7,820 nt of DNA from Nitrospirota bacterium. Its GTDB lineage: Bacteria; Nitrospirota; Thermodesulfovibrionia; UBA6902; DSMQ01. Below are positions 5,812-7,820 of the stretch, piece by piece. The position numbers and the translations under genes are program-made. Position 1 is the first letter of the stretch, and every line of letters starts with the position of its first letter. The stretch is taken from assembly GCA_016207865.1 (NCBI GenBank), contig JACQZD010000196.1:1-7820 (forward strand). The letters run 5' to 3'. A model generated the notes under the pieces. It was not told the origin of the DNA. It saw only the letters and a program-made list of their open reading frames with translations, and made no database searches.

Positions 5812-6594
5812 ATGGCACTGTCAGAAAAGCAAAGGGAAGCAATTAAAAGTCTTTTGAGAAAAAAGATTGAAAGCAAATTAAAAAAATATGGCAGAGAAAC
5901 AATCTCAATGCCTTTTCTTGCTCGCCTAATTCAAGACAACGAAAAGATCGCTGCTTATTCCTTCCTTCATTCTCTGGCTACAACATTAGGAATGTCAATA
6001 TATGAAGATGTTTCCATAATACTTGCCTCTAAAAATTCTGATGAGTGTTTTAGAAATTATGGTGTTGGAGGTGTTATTTCAAAAGAGCAAAAATCTGTTA
6101 TTGGAAAAATTATAAATGAATTGAGAAATAAAGAGAGGAAAGCCAATATTTATGAAGAAGTAAAACAAATTTTGGAAGCATCTGCTACAAATGGAAAATT
6201 TCAAAAATCTGGGAACATTGCTGACTTTTATATGAAACGAAATAATGTTGAACATTTTTTTGAAATTAAAACAGTCAAACCAAACATTGATATATTTGAA
6301 AAGAGCAAAACGAAATTATTAGAATGGATTGCCCGAAAAAGAGCATCTGTAAAGGTTTTTCTTGCGTTTCCGTATAACCCTTACCACCCAGAACCGTATT
6401 CAAGATTTACCGAGACAGGAATGATGGATTATCCAAACGATTTTTTAATTGGCAAAGAATATTGGGATTTCATTGGCGGTAAAAATACTTTTCCAGAACT
6501 TTTGAAAACTTTTGATATCGTTGGAAAAGAATTTAAAGAACAACTAAGTGGAAAATTTAAACAAATAGCAAAAGAAAAAATAAGTTCATACTGA
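5812..6594 (+). CDS. TdeIII-family type II restriction endonuclease
   Basis: A 260-residue restriction endonuclease recognised from its resemblance to the TdeIII family, whose members, as I recall, cut GGNCC. Matching landmarks in order are: an N-terminal helix LLRKKIESKLKKYGRET, MPFLARL (33-39), AYSFLHSLATTLGMSIYE (48-65), the nuclease core, PYNPYHPEPYSRF (187-199), then GMMDY and EYWDFIGG (216-223). The PD-(D/E)xK site is visible as Asp138 in NIADFYM followed by Glu151-Ile-Lys153 in FFEIKTVKPN, all three residues intact, so the enzyme is predicted active with magnesium. The length is normal. It starts two bases after the methyltransferase stop and a small third gene follows after five bases, so one operon is likely. 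Composition is AT-rich (6181-6240 is 32% GC). Specificity is inferred from the family only. Confidence 0.87.
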   Translation: MALSEKQREAIKSLLRKKIESKLKKYGRETISMPFLARLIQDNEKIAAYSFLHSLATTLGMSIYEDVSIILASKNSDECFRNYGVGGVISKEQKSVIGKIINELRNKERKANIYEEVKQILEASATNGKFQKSGNIADFYMKRNNVEHFFEIKTVKPNIDIFEKSKTKLLEWIARKRASVKVFLAFPYNPYHPEPYSRFTETGMMDYPNDFLIGKEYWDFIGGKNTFPELLKTFDIVGKEFKEQLSGKFKQIAKEKISSY

Positions 6595-6599
6595 CTGAT

Positions 6600-6860
6600 A
6601 TGGAAAAAACATTCAAAATAAGTTACAAGCTCAGATATGGTGAGACAGAAGATTGGGGAGGGGAATATCTCAAAGCCACTACTAAAAAACAAGCACTTAC
6701 TAGTTTTGCAAAAAAAATGCAAATTCGGACGAAACAATTTAAAAGCTTTGAAGATTGGACGTGGGAAGAAGGAGTGTGGTCAGCTCGCTTCAAACATATA
6801 AAACAGGTTAAAGAAAAACGGTGTCCTCACTGTAGCGGATCTGGAATAATTCATATATAG
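6600..6860 (+). CDS. Small CxxCxGxG protein, third gene of the R-M operon
   Basis: An unrecognised 86-residue protein. The N-terminal two thirds are rich in Lys, Trp and aromatic residues (ISYKLRYGETEDWGGEYLKA, then EDWTWEEGVWSARFKHI). The C-terminus ends RCPHCSGSGIIHI, with Cys75, Cys78, Gly80 and Gly82 forming one CxxCxGxG unit as in the DnaJ zinc-binding region. A single unit gives only two zinc ligands, so binding would need dimerisation, His85 or another partner. The ATG is five bases after the endonuclease stop with no Shine-Dalgarno, suggesting translational coupling. It shares the AT-rich composition of the operon. It is not a typical C (controller) protein, which would be a helix-turn-helix protein. 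A role in assisting or regulating the nuclease is only a guess from position. Confidence 0.65.
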   Translation: MEKTFKISYKLRYGETEDWGGEYLKATTKKQALTSFAKKMQIRTKQFKSFEDWTWEEGVWSARFKHIKQVKEKRCPHCSGSGIIHI

Positions 6861-6983
6861 AATTTGATTTGGACATAACGTCAAGAAAAAAACAATGACT
6901 TCATGAAAGCCTATTCTCCAATAATAAACGAATTTACATTCCCTTCAAAAATTAGTCATGGTTATTAAATCGAAAAATGAATA

Positions 6984-7820
6984 ATGCACAAGCCCGCTGC
7001 TCCACATATATTTGGAATAGCAAAACTACTAAAAAAAGAATACAAAGATTTTGCGCATAACAATAAAAAGAATCCTTTAGATGAACTGGTCTTTATACTT
7101 TGCAGCGTAAAGAGAAGCGAGCAAATATATCTCAATGCTTTCAGAACGCTAAAACAGGCCTTCCCGAAATATGAAATGTTAGCCGATACTCCCGTCCGGG
7201 AGATCAGAAAAGCAGCGGCCTGGGGCGGCCTCCAAAATCAAAAAACCTCGGCTGTTAAAACCATTATAAAAACCCTGATCCTGCGCATCGATTGGGACGG
7301 TGAGGCCCGGCCCGCGGTGGTAGCGCCAGACATGGACGCATTTTTTGCCTCTGTGGAACAGCAGGCAAATCCGAAACTGCGCGGCAAGCCGATTGCGGTC
7401 ATCGGCTCAGGCGGCAGGACGGTTGTTACGACACGTTCATACGAGGCGCGGAAGTTCGGCGTAAAGACCGGGATGAATATTTATGAGGCGAAAAAATTAT
7501 GCCCGCATATTATTTTTGTCATAGGCGACAATGAAAAATATACCTACACCTGCAGAGAGCTTAAAAAAATTTATAGCCGTTTTACCCCTGACCTTGAGGT
7601 TTATTCCATTGATGAGGCGTTTCTTGACATAACAACCACGCACCATCTTTTCGGGGGGCCTGAGGCAATAGGCGTTGAAATTAAGCAAGAAGTTAAAAAA
7701 CAGTTCGGCATAAACTGCACTGTAGGCATTGCGCCCAATATTTTAATGGCAAAACTCGCAAGCGATATTGCAAAGCCCGACGGACTGCGGTGGATAAAGC
7801 AGGAAGATATACAATCTCTC
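6984..7820 (+). CDS. dinB: DNA polymerase IV with an endonuclease III-like N-terminal extension (partial)
   Basis: One uninterrupted frame of 279 codons runs off the right edge. Residues 117-279 are a Y-family translesion polymerase: DMDAFFASVEQ holds the first metal-binding Asp116 and the steric-gate region Phe120-Phe121, SYEAR and FGVKTGM (152-164) follow, YSIDEAFLD supplies Asp210 and Glu211, and CTVGIAPNILMAKLASD (245-261) matches the palm. Residues 1-100 resemble the first half of HhH-GPD glycosylases (NPLDELVFILCS, then LKQAFPKYEMLAD, then AAWGGLQNQKTSAVKTIIKTL), but the helix-hairpin-helix, the catalytic Lys/Asp and the iron-sulfur cysteines are absent. ATG 6984 is the first start after an in-frame TGA and has no clear Shine-Dalgarno. 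A GTG at 7317 would give a conventional DinB start (MVAPDMDAFF), so separate translation of the polymerase is possible. The C-terminal little-finger domain lies outside the window. The DinB call is secure; the fusion reading is moderate. Confidence 0.88.
   Translation, partial: MHKPAAPHIFGIAKLLKKEYKDFAHNNKKNPLDELVFILCSVKRSEQIYLNAFRTLKQAFPKYEMLADTPVREIRKAAAWGGLQNQKTSAVKTIIKTLILRIDWDGEARPAVVAPDMDAFFASVEQQANPKLRGKPIAVIGSGGRTVVTTRSYEARKFGVKTGMNIYEAKKLCPHIIFVIGDNEKYTYTCRELKKIYSRFTPDLEVYSIDEAFLDITTTHHLFGGPEAIGVEIKQEVKKQFGINCTVGIAPNILMAKLASDIAKPDGLRWIKQEDIQSL

Noticed and set aside
4223..6860. Avoidance of GGNCC sites in the window as proof of specificity
   Set aside because: GGNCC occurs several times, for example GGACC near 4449, 4577 and 5548 inside the cassette and GGCCC in htrA, so there is no avoidance to see; a methylated host would not need any.
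3509..6983. Complete mobile element (integrase, transposase, terminal repeats, attachment sites) around the accessory block
   Set aside because: No integrase or transposase gene and no matching direct or inverted repeats were found at the block edges; the transfer argument rests on composition and gene type only.
7497..7688. Minus-strand 63-residue frame
   Set aside because: It lies fully antisense to the polymerase IV palm region and has no supporting signal.

Overview
The window looks like the chromosome of a Gram-negative, probably anaerobic bacterium of moderate GC. Nitrospirota (Thermodesulfovibrionia-like) or a deltaproteobacterial lineage would fit. The hints are a GTCATTCC...GGAATCCAG intergenic repeat, a periplasmic Do protease, and the style of the LexA and Y-family polymerase sequences. 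This placement is inference only; there is no rRNA or other marker gene.

Left part (1-2431): two minus-strand envelope genes, a TerC-family membrane protein and then a signal-peptide-bearing HtrA/Deg serine protease with two PDZ domains. htrA has its own near-perfect sigma70 promoter, directly after the end of the TerC gene.

Middle (2432-3508): lexA is divergent from the TerC gene. A perfect 10+10 bp palindrome touches the lexA start codon and no Shine-Dalgarno is visible, so the gene looks autoregulated and probably leaderless. A structured dispersed repeat followed by a T-run comes after lexA. Next is a 79-residue protein resembling the DUF6504 family.

Right part (3509-6983): an AT-richer accessory block. 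It holds an ORF6N-domain (phage antirepressor-type) gene broken by one in-frame TAA. It also holds a compact restriction-modification operon: a DNA methyltransferase with an N-terminal helix-turn-helix-like segment and an SPPY motif, a TdeIII-type PD-(D/E)xK endonuclease, and a small CxxCxGxG protein of unknown role. Two related palindromes mark the ORF6N gene, one upstream and one inside its coding sequence.

Right edge (6984-7820): a reading frame that runs off the window. Its first ~100 residues look like the front half of an endonuclease III-like HhH-GPD glycosylase, and it continues without a stop into DNA polymerase IV (DinB). Together with lexA and the DUF6504-like gene this suggests an original SOS/DNA-repair neighbourhood (lexA, small protein, dinB) into which the ORF6N and restriction-modification block was inserted.
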